Position numbers and translations under genes: made by a program. Below the pieces are notes generated by a model. The model had not been told where the DNA came from, did not search any database, and saw only the letters and a program-made list of their open reading frames with translations. From the NCBI GenBank assembly GCA_964457925.1, contig CAYWGH010000001.1:124001-188000 (forward strand): a stretch of 64,000 bases of DNA, in the 5' to 3' direction. Shown one piece after another: positions 27,469 through 36,671 of the stretch. How positions within the stretch are numbered: position 1 is the first letter of the stretch; every line of letters begins with the position of its first letter. The stretch is from Coneutiohabitans sp964457925 (lineage in GTDB: Bacteria > Zhuqueibacterota > Zhuqueibacteria > Zhuqueibacterales > Zhuqueibacteraceae).

Positions 27469-27983
27469 TATTGGTTGAATTGATGTTCCTCGTCGCGCAC
27501 CTGGCCCTCGCGCAGCAATTTCAGGGCATGCGGCAAAACCGGCAACACGACTTGCAAATTTTCCTGTACGCCCTTCGGGCTGCCGGGAAGGTTGATGATC
27601 AGCGTGCGGCCACGCACACCGGCCACCGCGCGCGAGAGCATGGCGTAGGGCGTTTTTGCCAGACTGGCCATGCGCATGGCCTCTTCGATGCCGAGCACGC
27701 GTTGATCAATGATGGCAAGCGTCGCGTCCGGCGTGACATCGCGGTTGCCCAGCCCGGTGCCGCCAGTCGTCAAAATCAAATCGACCTGCTCATTGTCAGT
27801 CAAGTGAATTAATTTCTCCACGAGTTGCGCGGCCTCATCCGGCAAGACGGCTTGCTCGAAAACGTGCAGGCCGGCTTGTGCGAGCGTGTCACAAATAACG
27901 CGGCCACTTTCATCCGCGCGTGCGCCGCTGGCCGCGCGGTCGCTCAACGTAATCACGGCGATTTTGTAAGTAATCGTGCTCAT
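27468..27983 (-). CDS. mogA: Molybdopterin adenylyltransferase (MogA/MoaB-like)
   Basis: This encodes 171 residues from the ATG at 27983 (MSTITYKIAVITLSD). The longer frame to 28046 is not preferred. MoCF-type motifs are visible: ITLSDRAASGARADESG near the N-terminus, TTGGTGLGNRDVTPDAT in the middle and NLPGSPKGV towards the end. The enzyme activates molybdopterin with ATP for metal insertion. Its stop overlaps the start of the PAP2 gene. Other moa/moe genes are not seen in this window. Confidence 0.9.
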   Translation of the reverse strand: MSTITYKIAVITLSDRAASGARADESGRVICDTLAQAGLHVFEQAVLPDEAAQLVEKLIHLTDNEQVDLILTTGGTGLGNRDVTPDATLAIIDQRVLGIEEAMRMASLAKTPYAMLSRAVAGVRGRTLIINLPGSPKGVQENLQVVLPVLPHALKLLREGQVRDEEHQFNQ

Positions 27984-28077
27984 ATATATAACAGTCAAAA
28001 AAAAACTTGGCTTCGCTCGCTTTGTGAGGCTGCTGTGGTTGCGCACGCTATTGCCATGCGGGTTGAGAGAAGAAGTT

Positions 28078-28569
28078 TTAGTTGAGAGGTGTATCGAATT
28101 CGTCGAATAATTTTAGGATTTCTTTGGGGGAGGAGGCGGTGAGGAGTTTTTCGCGAAATTCGCTGCGGCGCAGCAGGCGGCATAGTCGCGCGAGAATCTG
28201 CAAATACTGGTTGACTTCGTCTTTCGGTGTGCCCATCATAAAAATAAGCTGCACGCCGTCATTGCGCGTTTGAGTGAACGAGATGCTCTGGTTGGTACGC
28301 GCAAACGCGATAATTGGTTTTTTGACGCACAGGGTGCGCGTGTGTGGCAGCGCAATCCCTCTCCCGATGCAAGTAGGCTCGATGTTCTCTCGCGCGATGA
28401 CTTCGTTCAAGAACGTGGCCGGCTCCGCGATGACATTTTGCTTTGCCATCTTCGCCACCATAGTCTTGAACGCGTGATATTTGTCATCGGCGTCAAGATC
28501 GAGAAAGATCAAATTCTCCGACAGATAATCGGACAATTGCACGGGGAAGGCTCCAAAGTCCATTTTCAT
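28078..28569 (-). CDS. PTS fructose/nitrogen-type EIIA protein
   Basis: This is a 163-residue member of the type-2 EIIA family. The phospho-accepting His76 lies in GIALPHTRT, with the downstream SISF..DGVQLIFMMGTP strand set typical of EIIA(Fru)/EIIA(Ntr). No EIIB, EIIC or HPr is nearby, so a regulatory role like PtsN is more likely than sugar transport. Its start lies about 300 bases from the divergent/convergent neighbours, with no obvious operon partner. Confidence 0.85.
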   Translation of the reverse strand: MKMDFGAFPVQLSDYLSENLIFLDLDADDKYHAFKTMVAKMAKQNVIAEPATFLNEVIARENIEPTCIGRGIALPHTRTLCVKKPIIAFARTNQSISFTQTRNDGVQLIFMMGTPKDEVNQYLQILARLCRLLRRSEFREKLLTASSPKEILKLFDEFDTPLN

Positions 28570-28886
28570 TCGGCAAATGGTTACTTACTTTGTCGTCCTG
28601 ATATTAACCCTCTTTCCCCAGGGCTTTGCCCAAGATATTTTCCTCAGTCCGGCATATATCGTTGGGGGTGGTTGCTTTTTTGCGTTCTCTCTCTCCTGCG
28701 CGTGGTTCGCCGGCGACACTTCCGCCGCTCCATTGATTTTTCCGGTGAAATATAGCGCTGTGCTGCGTCAGAGTCAACTACTTTGTCAACGCTGAGATGA
28801 TCGCAGTCTTTACATTCGCTTCATTTCACCACGTGTTGCGTGGCGCGATTTTCTCAATCATGCGGTTTTCACAAGCCTGGCGGCGT
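28570..28886. other. Intergenic stretch before the PTS gene start and after the propeller gene stop
   Basis: About 317 bases hold a possible 72-codon plus-strand frame (28577-28795) that begins with a signal-peptide-like MVTYFVVLILTLFPQG. It has no family match and no ribosome-binding site, so I do not call it. The region should hold the promoter of the leftward PTS gene. Confidence 0.35.
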
Positions 28887-30173
28887 CTATTTTTGCGCAA
28901 TGGCATAAAGCGCCTTGTAGCTGCGCAAGTAAATGACGCCATTTGCCGGCGCCAACGAAGCCGAGACACGTTCCTCGACAGTATTTTGTGCCAGTTTTTC
29001 GAATTTTTTTCCAGCCTTCACCACGGTGGTCACGCCGTCCGTTGCCATCAAATAAATTTTGCCGTCGGCGTAAACCGGCGAGGCGCGATGCCGCTGATTG
29101 TGCGTGCGTTCGAGATAATACTGTTCGCCGGTTTTGGCGTCCAAACAGATCAGCACGCCGTTCTCGCGGCACAGGTACACCAGGCCGTCGTGCACCAACG
29201 GCGAGGGCACATCCGGCGTGTTTTCCGGCAAACGCCAATGATAGTCGGATTTGTTTTGCGTGATATCGCCTTTGGCATTGGCGGGATTCAAGCCGAGCAC
29301 GGGCCCGTTTTTCGCGGAAGGCACGACGATCAAGCCGGAGGCGGCCACAGGCGAGGCGACGAAGCGGAAAAATGGATTGTAATTTTGTTTATCATTCAAA
29401 CCACCACAACGCCACAACTCGGCGCCGTCTTTGAGATCATGCGCCACAACGTAATCCGAACCGTGCGTCAACAGAAATTCCTGTTTGCCGAAACGGTACA
29501 CAAAAGGAGTAGCATAGGAATGCAGCGACTCTTCGGTTGCATCGGTTTTGCGCGCATGTTTCCAAATTTCGCGGCCGGTGGTTTTGTCGAGCGCGAGCAC
29601 GAGCTGTTCATTGGTATGCAACAATTGCAAATACAGCCGGTCGCCGTCCAGTAACGGCGATGATGACATACCGTGATACATGCTGAAAGGCTGGTAGCGT
29701 TTCTGCAAATCAAAGCGCCAAACTTCATTGCCGGCGAAATCGAAACAGGCGAGTATGCCTGTGCCGAATTTCACCCAGACATATTTTCCGTCGGTTGAGG
29801 GCGAAGGAGACGCGGCATTGCTTTCATCCTGTCGAATCTCATAATTTCCGCTGCCCAGCGTTTTTTGCCACAGGATTTTGCCGTCGGTATTCAAACCCAT
29901 CAACACCAGGGAAGAACCGCTGGTGGCCGTCAAAAAGATGCGATCCCGCCAAATGATCGGCGTCGAAGGCGCCGGCCCGGGAAGCTCGACACGCCATTTG
30001 ATATTTTCGGTTTTGCTCCAATGCGCCGGCAAGCCGGTTTCCGTGCTGGTGCCGTCGTTGCGCGGCCCGCGCCAGCGCGGCCAGTCTTCTGCCTGCGCTT
30101 TCGCCATGAAGTTGATGATGGTAACGAGCCAGACAAATGAAAACAACAAGGCTTTTGATGGTGAACGCATCAT
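28887..30173 (-). CDS. Secreted PQQ-like beta-propeller protein
   Basis: The ATG at 30173 is used. A GAAAGG lies just upstream, while the longer frame has an unlikely N-terminus. A signal peptide MMRSPSKALLFSFVWLVTI is followed by EDWPRWRGPRNDG, the mark of secreted WD/PQQ-propeller proteins related to BamB. Repeated blades (IIWRDRIFLTATSG, LDGDRLYLQLLH, VHDGLVYLCRENG, YADGKIYLMATDG) are visible. Such proteins are often found in Planctomycetes and FCB bacteria. No Gly-rich cofactor site was confirmed, so binding of PQQ is not proven. The gene stands alone. Confidence 0.85.
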   Translation of the reverse strand: MMRSPSKALLFSFVWLVTIINFMAKAQAEDWPRWRGPRNDGTSTETGLPAHWSKTENIKWRVELPGPAPSTPIIWRDRIFLTATSGSSLVLMGLNTDGKILWQKTLGSGNYEIRQDESNAASPSPSTDGKYVWVKFGTGILACFDFAGNEVWRFDLQKRYQPFSMYHGMSSSPLLDGDRLYLQLLHTNEQLVLALDKTTGREIWKHARKTDATEESLHSYATPFVYRFGKQEFLLTHGSDYVVAHDLKDGAELWRCGGLNDKQNYNPFFRFVASPVAASGLIVVPSAKNGPVLGLNPANAKGDITQNKSDYHWRLPENTPDVPSPLVHDGLVYLCRENGVLICLDAKTGEQYYLERTHNQRHRASPVYADGKIYLMATDGVTTVVKAGKKFEKLAQNTVEERVSASLAPANGVIYLRSYKALYAIAQK

Positions 30174-30383
30174 CGCCATCCTTTCTCGGTTGTTCGGCGT
30201 GAATAACGTCATGAAAATTTCACGCCACAATATAAACAAGAAATTTGTCGAAGCAATACTGTTGTAGAAGACATTGGCGGGGACGAATTGTTCAACTTGA
30301 AGGAAGAAGCCATCGGGAGGTGAAATTTTTCAAGCAAGCAGCTCTCGCCGCATGTGCGCAGAAACAGCCCGATTCCATTTCGT

Positions 30384-30764
30384 TTAGCGCAGGATCAATT
30401 CGGTGGTTGTGGCTCGCGACTTGGCGCGGCAAAGGTCACGCGCATACTTGATGGAACCGGGCGTCTTGTATTTTTCGAGGTAAGCGCGATCGACGGCATC
30501 TTTCAGGCGATCGCTTCGCGTTTGCACGGCTCTTATGGGGAATTCTTGATTGCCGACTTGCATCACGCCGCGCGGCTCTTCGAGGAACACCCGATGCCAA
30601 CTGTTCGGCTTGTGGCTCCACGAGCGCACAAAAACGCGCTTTTCGGCCACCACGGCCCAAACGGCGATAAAACGATGAGGCTTGCTGCCGGCGCGAATGC
30701 CGATCACCAAAGCCTTGCGTATGGCCGCGAGAACGTCTTCTGGAAAACGGCGTTTGGGTTTCAT
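30384..30764 (-). CDS. DUF2255 family protein
   Basis: This encodes about 126 residues from the ATG at 30764. FIAVWAVVAEKRVFVRSWS, then SWHRVFLEEPRGVMQVGN and AYLEKYK, matches the DUF2255 family of small proteins of unknown function. The longer frame start at 30785 lacks support. It lies between the propeller gene and a TPR gene, both on the same strand, with gaps of 140-220 bases. No catalytic residues are evident. Confidence 0.7.
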   Translation of the reverse strand: MKPKRRFPEDVLAAIRKALVIGIRAGSKPHRFIAVWAVVAEKRVFVRSWSHKPNSWHRVFLEEPRGVMQVGNQEFPIRAVQTRSDRLKDAVDRAYLEKYKTPGSIKYARDLCRAKSRATTTELILR

Positions 30765-30959
30765 GTTCGTGTACCTCGCTTTCATTTTAATCAGCTCTGG
30801 CGCGCCCTGTTGGGAGAATGGGTTAACGTGTCGATCTGGAACAATTATTCGGCCCTTCTTTCTGCAAGGATTCTGTGAAATCTAGACATGAAGCCGAGCG
30901 CTTCACAAGATTTCTCTGAGGCAGCAGAACAGCAGCCGCGCTTTGGGATAGGCCTGCAT

Positions 30960-32312
30960 TCAACTGATTTTGTTCCCGCGCCGCAACTCCGCTAACGCTT
31001 GTTGCGCTGCTCTCCTCTCCGCAGTCGAGAAATGCGCGTTGAGCGCCAGCGCCTGCTCGAGATAGTTTATCGCTTTTTGATTCTGCCCCAAAGCCTGCGC
31101 CATTAAGCCGGCGCGCATGTAAATTTCCGGGCGAGGCGTGCGCAAGCGCATGGCCTGTTCCATCAGCGGCAGCGCTTCAGCCGTTTTACCGTTTTTATGC
31201 AAGAGCCAGGCATGCACGCTGAGCGCATCAATGTTGTTCGGTCGTCGGGCATAATCGCGCGCGCTGCGGCGCAACGCTTCGCCCAAATTGAGATCGTGAT
31301 CACTGCAAAATCGCGCATATTCAAGATCGATGTTCCAGCCCTGCTCCTCATGCTGCGCGAAATTTTCCATCGCCATTTTGATCATCTCGCCGGCTTTTTC
31401 GATTTGGCCGTTGCTGCGATAAAGCTCGGCCAGAGATTCAAGAAAACCGTGATCCGGCAGCACGCGATACGCTTGCTTGAGCAGGTCGATGGCCTCTTCG
31501 GCATTTCCGCGCGCGCCGCTGATTTGCGCCAATCCCGCCAGCGCATAGGCATAATTCGGCCGTTCCTCCAGGATGCCGCGATAAATGTACGCCGCAGTAT
31601 CCGGTCGGCCTTGGTTAAAATACAGCCTGCCCAATTGATACAATGCCCACGCGCGATTTTCCTGGCCGAAAACGCCGGCGTCGCATGCCATTTTCATGGC
31701 GTGCACGGCGCCTTCACGATCGCCGTGCAGCTCGCGCAGATACGCCGCGCGCGCATACGCACGCAGGTCCGGTTTGAGGCTGAGCATCTCATCGCACGCT
31801 TTGACCGCGCCTTCATAATCGCCCAATTCCAGCAGAGCATCACACAACACGCCGTACACGAATGCCGTTTTCGGCGCCCGCGTTTGCGCCTGCTCGGCGA
31901 GCTGTTTTGCTTCTTCGAAATGGTGCAGCGTCAACAACATCGCAGCTTTTGTGGCCAGGGCCTCAAAATGATCCGGACGCAAGCGCAAGGCTTCCTCGAG
32001 CATCTCTTGCGCTTTGGGGAAATATTCATGATGCCGGCCGGTGACGCGCGCTTCCTGCAAAAAGATTTGCGCGAGCTGCACGTAATTCTCCGCCACCTCG
32101 GGGTTGCGCCGAATCTCATATTGATAATACTCCAACGCTTTTTTCGCATTCAAAAACTCCGCGGAAGCGCCGGCATCGCCGAGACGCGCCGTGAGACCCG
32201 GCACCGGTTTCTCGACGCGAGGTTTTTGATACAGAAAATAAACGCCCAGCCACACCGCCAGAAAACCGGAAAGCGCAAAGATAATTTTTCGAGAAGTACT
32301 GCGCGGACGCAT
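30960..32312 (-). CDS. Membrane-anchored TPR-repeat protein
   Basis: This encodes about 450 residues from the ATG at 32312 (a TTG at 32327 is also in frame). An N-terminal membrane anchor (IIFALSGFLAVWLGVYFLY) is followed by about ten TPR-like helix pairs such as YYQYEIRRNPEVAENYVQLA, AQEMLEEALRLRPDHFEALA and AINYLEQALALNAHFS. The repeats include the usual W/L/G/Y/A/F/A/P pattern positions. This is an assembly or interaction platform at the inner membrane. There is no enzymatic domain. Confidence 0.85.
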   Translation of the reverse strand: MRPRSTSRKIIFALSGFLAVWLGVYFLYQKPRVEKPVPGLTARLGDAGASAEFLNAKKALEYYQYEIRRNPEVAENYVQLAQIFLQEARVTGRHHEYFPKAQEMLEEALRLRPDHFEALATKAAMLLTLHHFEEAKQLAEQAQTRAPKTAFVYGVLCDALLELGDYEGAVKACDEMLSLKPDLRAYARAAYLRELHGDREGAVHAMKMACDAGVFGQENRAWALYQLGRLYFNQGRPDTAAYIYRGILEERPNYAYALAGLAQISGARGNAEEAIDLLKQAYRVLPDHGFLESLAELYRSNGQIEKAGEMIKMAMENFAQHEEQGWNIDLEYARFCSDHDLNLGEALRRSARDYARRPNNIDALSVHAWLLHKNGKTAEALPLMEQAMRLRTPRPEIYMRAGLMAQALGQNQKAINYLEQALALNAHFSTAERRAAQQALAELRRGNKIS

Positions 32313-32346
32313 GCCAACCTCGACCAAACGAATTTCTCTCTTTAAA

Positions 32347-32394
32347 CCTTACACTTTACACCTCGACAAAACGTGAAAGGTGTAAAGTGTAAGG
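32347..32394. repeat. Perfect 17-bp inverted repeat
   Basis: CCTTACACTTTACACCT (32347-32363) and its exact reverse complement (32378-32394) are separated by 14 bases. The element lies between the start of the TPR gene and the end of the DUF4331 gene. It could form a strong hairpin terminating the leftward DUF4331 mRNA, though no T-run follows. Confidence 0.6.
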
Positions 32395-32421
32395 CAACCA
32401 AAACCTTTTTTGCTCGAAAGA

Positions 32422-34623
32422 CTACTTCACTAAAACGGCGCGCTTTGCCGCTACCACTTCAGTGCCGACTTCCAGGCGATAGTAATAGGTTCCACTCGCA
32501 AAGCCTTTGGCATCCCAACTCACCGTGTATGTGCCGGGTTGATGCGCCTGGTCCACCAGAGTCGCAACCTCCTGCCCGAGCGAGTTGAAAATCTTCACCT
32601 TCACATTATTCGTCTTCGCCACATGATATTGAATTTGCGTGGCGGGATTGAAGGGGTTGGGATAATTCTGCTCGAGTATAAAGCCGTTCGGCACGCCAAT
32701 GCTCATGCCGCGGCCCTGCACCAAATTCGGCGTGTCACTGACGAGTTTTTTCACATAATCATAGCCGCGATGCGGATTGGGCAGATACGGAAAGGCCGTG
32801 GAAATCGCCAAATCATTCTTGGTCGGACCGGCATTGTACAACAATTCTCCCAGCAGCTTGGCCGAAGCGAGATCAGAATAATTGCCTTGCACGGCATCAT
32901 CAAAGGGGAAACCAACTGCCGCCAGGACTAAGCCGCCAACCGCCTGCAACTCAATCGAGGTGACGTCGTCTTCCAAGCGCCGACCGTTCGGAAACCCGTC
33001 CATGTGCGGAATCGGTTCGAGATTGGCGTTGGTGTTGTAGGGCGCAGCCGTCAGCCCCAGCGCGGCTGCACGCAGCAAGCCGAAACGCGCATTCACATTA
33101 TATTCCGTGGTTGTGCGATCGGTTATGGGCACGGCCATGTTCAAGCGCAGCATGTCGCCGCCGTAATACACGCCGTTGTCGTTGGTGATCGGCAGAAAGT
33201 TGTTGATGAACGGCTTGCCGGCGCTGAGCGGGCCGCCGGTTTTGCCGGTCGCAAGTTGATAGGGAATCAGATTCGGCACGCCAAAATAGAACACCGGAAA
33301 AATGTCAGCGCGCCGCGGCTCGCCGGGCGCAACCAGGGCCGTTTGCAACGGCACCGCGGCATTCTTCGGGCCGGTGGGCACGGCGAGAGCGGTTTCGGTA
33401 AAACTGATTCCTGGAATGCTGGCCGCGGCAAACGCGCCGTCTTTGCCATTGCGGAAATCAAAACCGGGCGTGCTGTAACCGGGAATGACGCCGATGGCGG
33501 GATACGATTGCGCTTGCACGCGCAAGGCCGACAATGCCGGCACCGCGCCGCCGAACTGGCTGTCATCCATGTACAATGCCAGTTCCGGATTGTAAAAATA
33601 TTGCGCAAAATTCTGTTCATCGACGCTGTAAGGCGTTACCGCATTCCAATAATCTTTTTGGCCGAGCGGAATAACCGCCTCGTTGGTCAGCGGCATGCCG
33701 AGACGGGAAACCTGCACCCACTCGCCGCTGCCCTGGGGTTTCGAACCCGGGCCGGTGGGCTGCAGCGTCGTCACTTTTTGGCGGCTGGCAGAGGCCCACA
33801 CGCCGATCACGAAATCGCCGTCGAGAATGTTGGCGGCTTCACTGACGGATTTGCCGTCTTTCTGCAGTTTGTTGATGGGAATATTCATGATGATGCAATG
33901 CACGTTGTAGCCGGCGACCGCGTCGCGCGCATTGAGCGGATCGGAGACGCTCGTGCCATACGAACTGCGTGTTTGGCCCAAGTCGAAGACCCCGCCGAGA
34001 TCAACAAAGAACACATCATCGCGCGGCCCGCACAACACTTTTTCCCCGTCCGGCGAACTGGTGTTGATCGCCGCCGACACTAGCGCATCATATGTTTGCC
34101 CCAGGCCGACCGTGGCGTCGTTGATCGAACGCGGGCCGATATTGTTGGGCGGTACGATGCCGTTGGTGATCATCGTGCTGAACGCGCCGCCGTTCACGCT
34201 TTTTTCCATCGTGTAGGTCGTCTTTAAGTTTTGCTTGCCGAGGCGAATGTTGAAAAATGTCGTGGGGTCTTCATTCGTTTGGCTGAAAGTGAAGCGATAC
34301 GTGATGTCATCGTGCGCCGTTCCCAATGCGCCGACGGAGATTCTATTTTTAATGTGAATCTCATATCGCACGCCTTCGGCAAACGTCGTCCAGTTGGGGC
34401 CGCCCTCCGGCAGCTCCAGGCCGATGTAGCCGGCCACAATGGTCACCGTATTCGGATCATCCGGCGAGCGAAAAACCCATAAGTCCGTATTATCGGCAAG
34501 CGGATCTTGAGCGATGAGCGGCGCTTCACGGTGGCTGGAGGCTTCGATGCTGGGCGCGTGATAGTGCAGCAACAACGCCAGCGTTCCGGCCAACGTGAAT
34601 AACGCAATGAGGAACTTCCGCAT
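32422..34623 (-). CDS. Secreted DUF4331 protein with T9SS sorting tail
   Basis: The ATG at 34623 is used because an AAGGAG lies 7-12 bases upstream. The ATG 6 bases earlier is too close. The signal peptide MRKFLIALFTLAGTLALLL is followed by the DUF4331 hallmark SSHREAPLIAQDPLADNTDLW. The C-terminal 85 residues (FILEQNYPNPFNPATQIQYHV in part, then GQEVATLVD, DAKGFASGTYYYRL) are a Por secretion-system (T9SS type A) sorting domain, which signals export and cell-surface attachment. DUF4331 proteins are of unknown function. Neighbours give no further clue. Confidence 0.9.
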   Translation of the reverse strand: MRKFLIALFTLAGTLALLLHYHAPSIEASSHREAPLIAQDPLADNTDLWVFRSPDDPNTVTIVAGYIGLELPEGGPNWTTFAEGVRYEIHIKNRISVGALGTAHDDITYRFTFSQTNEDPTTFFNIRLGKQNLKTTYTMEKSVNGGAFSTMITNGIVPPNNIGPRSINDATVGLGQTYDALVSAAINTSSPDGEKVLCGPRDDVFFVDLGGVFDLGQTRSSYGTSVSDPLNARDAVAGYNVHCIIMNIPINKLQKDGKSVSEAANILDGDFVIGVWASASRQKVTTLQPTGPGSKPQGSGEWVQVSRLGMPLTNEAVIPLGQKDYWNAVTPYSVDEQNFAQYFYNPELALYMDDSQFGGAVPALSALRVQAQSYPAIGVIPGYSTPGFDFRNGKDGAFAAASIPGISFTETALAVPTGPKNAAVPLQTALVAPGEPRRADIFPVFYFGVPNLIPYQLATGKTGGPLSAGKPFINNFLPITNDNGVYYGGDMLRLNMAVPITDRTTTEYNVNARFGLLRAAALGLTAAPYNTNANLEPIPHMDGFPNGRRLEDDVTSIELQAVGGLVLAAVGFPFDDAVQGNYSDLASAKLLGELLYNAGPTKNDLAISTAFPYLPNPHRGYDYVKKLVSDTPNLVQGRGMSIGVPNGFILEQNYPNPFNPATQIQYHVAKTNNVKVKIFNSLGQEVATLVDQAHQPGTYTVSWDAKGFASGTYYYRLEVGTEVVAAKRAVLVK

Positions 34624-35235
34624 ACACACATCTCCTTAAAGTTTGTGGGTAAAAATGATGAATGAATTGATGATGCGCATCAAGCAGATTGTTCACCTCT
34701 GAAAGAAACAGGCTGATTTGGCGTGGCAGATAGCGCTAATCTTTAAACACGCAGTAGCAATACGAATCTTTTCTCGAAACGGATTTAGCGCCGTTGTGAT
34801 TTGGCGATTCTTCTGTTTGATCGAGTAAGGCCAAAAGGCATAACAAAATTGGAACATTCTGAAATGATTTAGAGAAACCCAATGCGGACAAGCCGCAACC
34901 AAAAAGAAAATCTCCAACGGATAGAAAAACCCAACGGATAAAGCTTTAACAGTTGGGTTCTTCTATCCGTTTGAAAAAGTCTTTGTTTTTTTTGCAAAGA
35001 TTTGTCTTGTAACAGACTAAAAGACGCGTACAATAGGTTTTTGTTTTTAATGTTGATTCGAATTGCTGCGTAGCTTGACTTTACTCATGAGACGATGTAT
35101 CTTCGCATGAGTTCAAGAAGCGCGACCCTGGCTTGATTTTAACGCTTTGCACGGCTTGAACGGTAACGGATGATGCAAAAATTTTCGCGCTTGAAAAGCT
35201 AACCGCAAAAAGTTCAAATTGCAAAGGTTTTCTCC
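34624..35235. other. Intergenic promoter region between DUF4331 and aldehyde dehydrogenase
   Basis: About 600 bases with divergent genes on either side. A strong inverted repeat (34915-34973, reported separately) with a T-rich tail is present. A 74-codon minus-strand frame (34693-34917) looks like non-coding sequence. Promoters for both flanking genes should lie here. Confidence 0.4.
34915..34980 (+). terminator. Long imperfect inverted repeat followed by T-rich tract
   Basis: CAACGGATAGAAAAACCCAAC (34915-34935, written here in part) pairs with 34952-34973 (GTTGGGTT...TATCCGTTTG). The loop is about 16 bases. The right side is followed, after a short A-run, by TCTTTGTTTTTTTT. The stem of roughly 21 pairs resembles a Rho-independent terminator on the plus strand, but no rightward gene ends upstream. 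It may be a remnant or a regulatory RNA structure. Confidence 0.45.
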
Positions 35236-36648
35236 ATGCCGGCCTCTTCCCTGCTCAAACTTGAGAATCCCGCAACCAATGAAATTTTTGCCTCGCTCAC
35301 GATGCCCGAGGCCAATCGCCTGCACGAAATGATTCTGGCCAGCCGCCAGGCATTTGCAACCTGGAGCTGGACGCCGCTGGCCGAGCGCGTCGCGATCACG
35401 CAACGCTTCGTGGAAGAAATGCTTAAACGCCGCGAAGAAATCGCGCGCGAAATTACCCAGCAAATGGGCAAACCGCTCAAACAAGCGCGCGCGGAAGTCG
35501 ACACCATGGCCGAACGGGCCCGCCACCTTGCCGCCATTGCAACAGAAGCGCTCGCCGATGAAATCTTGCCGGAAAAACCGGGATTTTTCCGCAAGATCGC
35601 GCATGAACCGCTGGGCGTCGTGGTTGATATTGCGGCATGGAATTATCCGTTGCTCATCGCCATCAACATTGTCGCCGCCGCGCTGCTGGCCGGCAACACG
35701 GTTTTGTTAAAGCATTCGGCGCTTACGCCGCTGTGCGCGTTGCGCATGGAAGAAGCCTTTTGCGCCGCGGGTCTGCCGCAGGGCGTTATGCAAGCCGTGA
35801 TCGCCGATCGTACGCGCGGCGATCTGCTGGTCAAATCGCCGCTGGTAGACGCCGTGTTTTTCACCGGTTCCGTGGCCGGCGGCTACGAAGTTTATCGCAA
35901 CGTCGCCGCGGGTTTGAAACGCGCGGGGTTGGAATTGGGCGGCAAGGATCCGGCTTATGTGCGCGCGGATGCGGATCTCGCGTTCACCGCGCCCAATGTC
36001 GCTGATGGCGCATTCTACAATTGCGGCCAAAGCTGCTGCGCCGTGGAGCGCATTTATGTCGACCGCCGCATTTACAGCGAGTTTCTCGAAGCTTTTCTTG
36101 CAGAAGTCAAATCCTATAAACTCGGCGATCCGCTGGCAGATGATACCTATCTCGGCCCGCTAGCGCAAAAAAAGCAAATCAACGTTTTGCAGGAACAAAT
36201 CGCCGAAGCGGTGTCGCGCGGCGCAAAAATTATGTTGGGCGGGAACCCGGCAACCGTCAATGGCAAGGGCAATTATTTCGAAGCGACGGTGCTGGTTGAT
36301 GTGACGAATGATATGAAAGTGATGCAGGAAGAAAGCTTCGGTCCGATCATCGGAATCATGCCGGTATCCGGCGACGAGGAAGCGCTGCGCCTGATGAACG
36401 ACAGCCGCTTCGGCCTGACCGCGAGCATCTGGTCGCAGGATGTAGAAACGGCCTCGCGTCTCGCGCCGCATATTGAAGCCGGCACGGTTTATCTCAATCG
36501 CTGTGATTATCTCGATCCCGCCTTGCCGTGGATAGGCTACAAAGAAAGCGGTTTGGGCTGCTCGCTTTCCCGGCATGGTTTCGAGGAAGTGACGAAGTTG
36601 AAGAGTTATCATTTTCGGAAGCCCGCGGGCAACACGGTAAAGCTTTAG
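35236..36648 (+). CDS. NAD(P)-dependent aldehyde dehydrogenase
   Basis: This 470-residue protein carries the ALDH active-site pair: Glu233 in LELGGKDPAYV and Cys267 in CGQSCC. FFTGSVAGGYEVYR and MQEESFGPIIGIMPV fit the NAD-binding and late motif positions. The sequence is closest to the succinate-semialdehyde/aldehyde-family group, so the substrate is uncertain. The gene is the first of the rightward group ending in the UbiA gene, separated by only 23 bases, so both are probably one transcript. Confidence 0.9.
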   Translation: MPASSLLKLENPATNEIFASLTMPEANRLHEMILASRQAFATWSWTPLAERVAITQRFVEEMLKRREEIAREITQQMGKPLKQARAEVDTMAERARHLAAIATEALADEILPEKPGFFRKIAHEPLGVVVDIAAWNYPLLIAINIVAAALLAGNTVLLKHSALTPLCALRMEEAFCAAGLPQGVMQAVIADRTRGDLLVKSPLVDAVFFTGSVAGGYEVYRNVAAGLKRAGLELGGKDPAYVRADADLAFTAPNVADGAFYNCGQSCCAVERIYVDRRIYSEFLEAFLAEVKSYKLGDPLADDTYLGPLAQKKQINVLQEQIAEAVSRGAKIMLGGNPATVNGKGNYFEATVLVDVTNDMKVMQEESFGPIIGIMPVSGDEEALRLMNDSRFGLTASIWSQDVETASRLAPHIEAGTVYLNRCDYLDPALPWIGYKESGLGCSLSRHGFEEVTKLKSYHFRKPAGNTVKL

Positions 36649-36671
36649 TCTCCTCCAGGTGAAATCGCTGC

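Noticed and set aside
28577..28795. 72-aa plus-strand ORF with signal-peptide-like start
   Set aside because: No family, no ribosome-binding site and located in the promoter region of the PTS gene.
33004..34083. 359-codon plus-strand ORF
   Set aside because: It is fully antisense to the DUF4331 gene, whose signal peptide and sorting tail are convincing.
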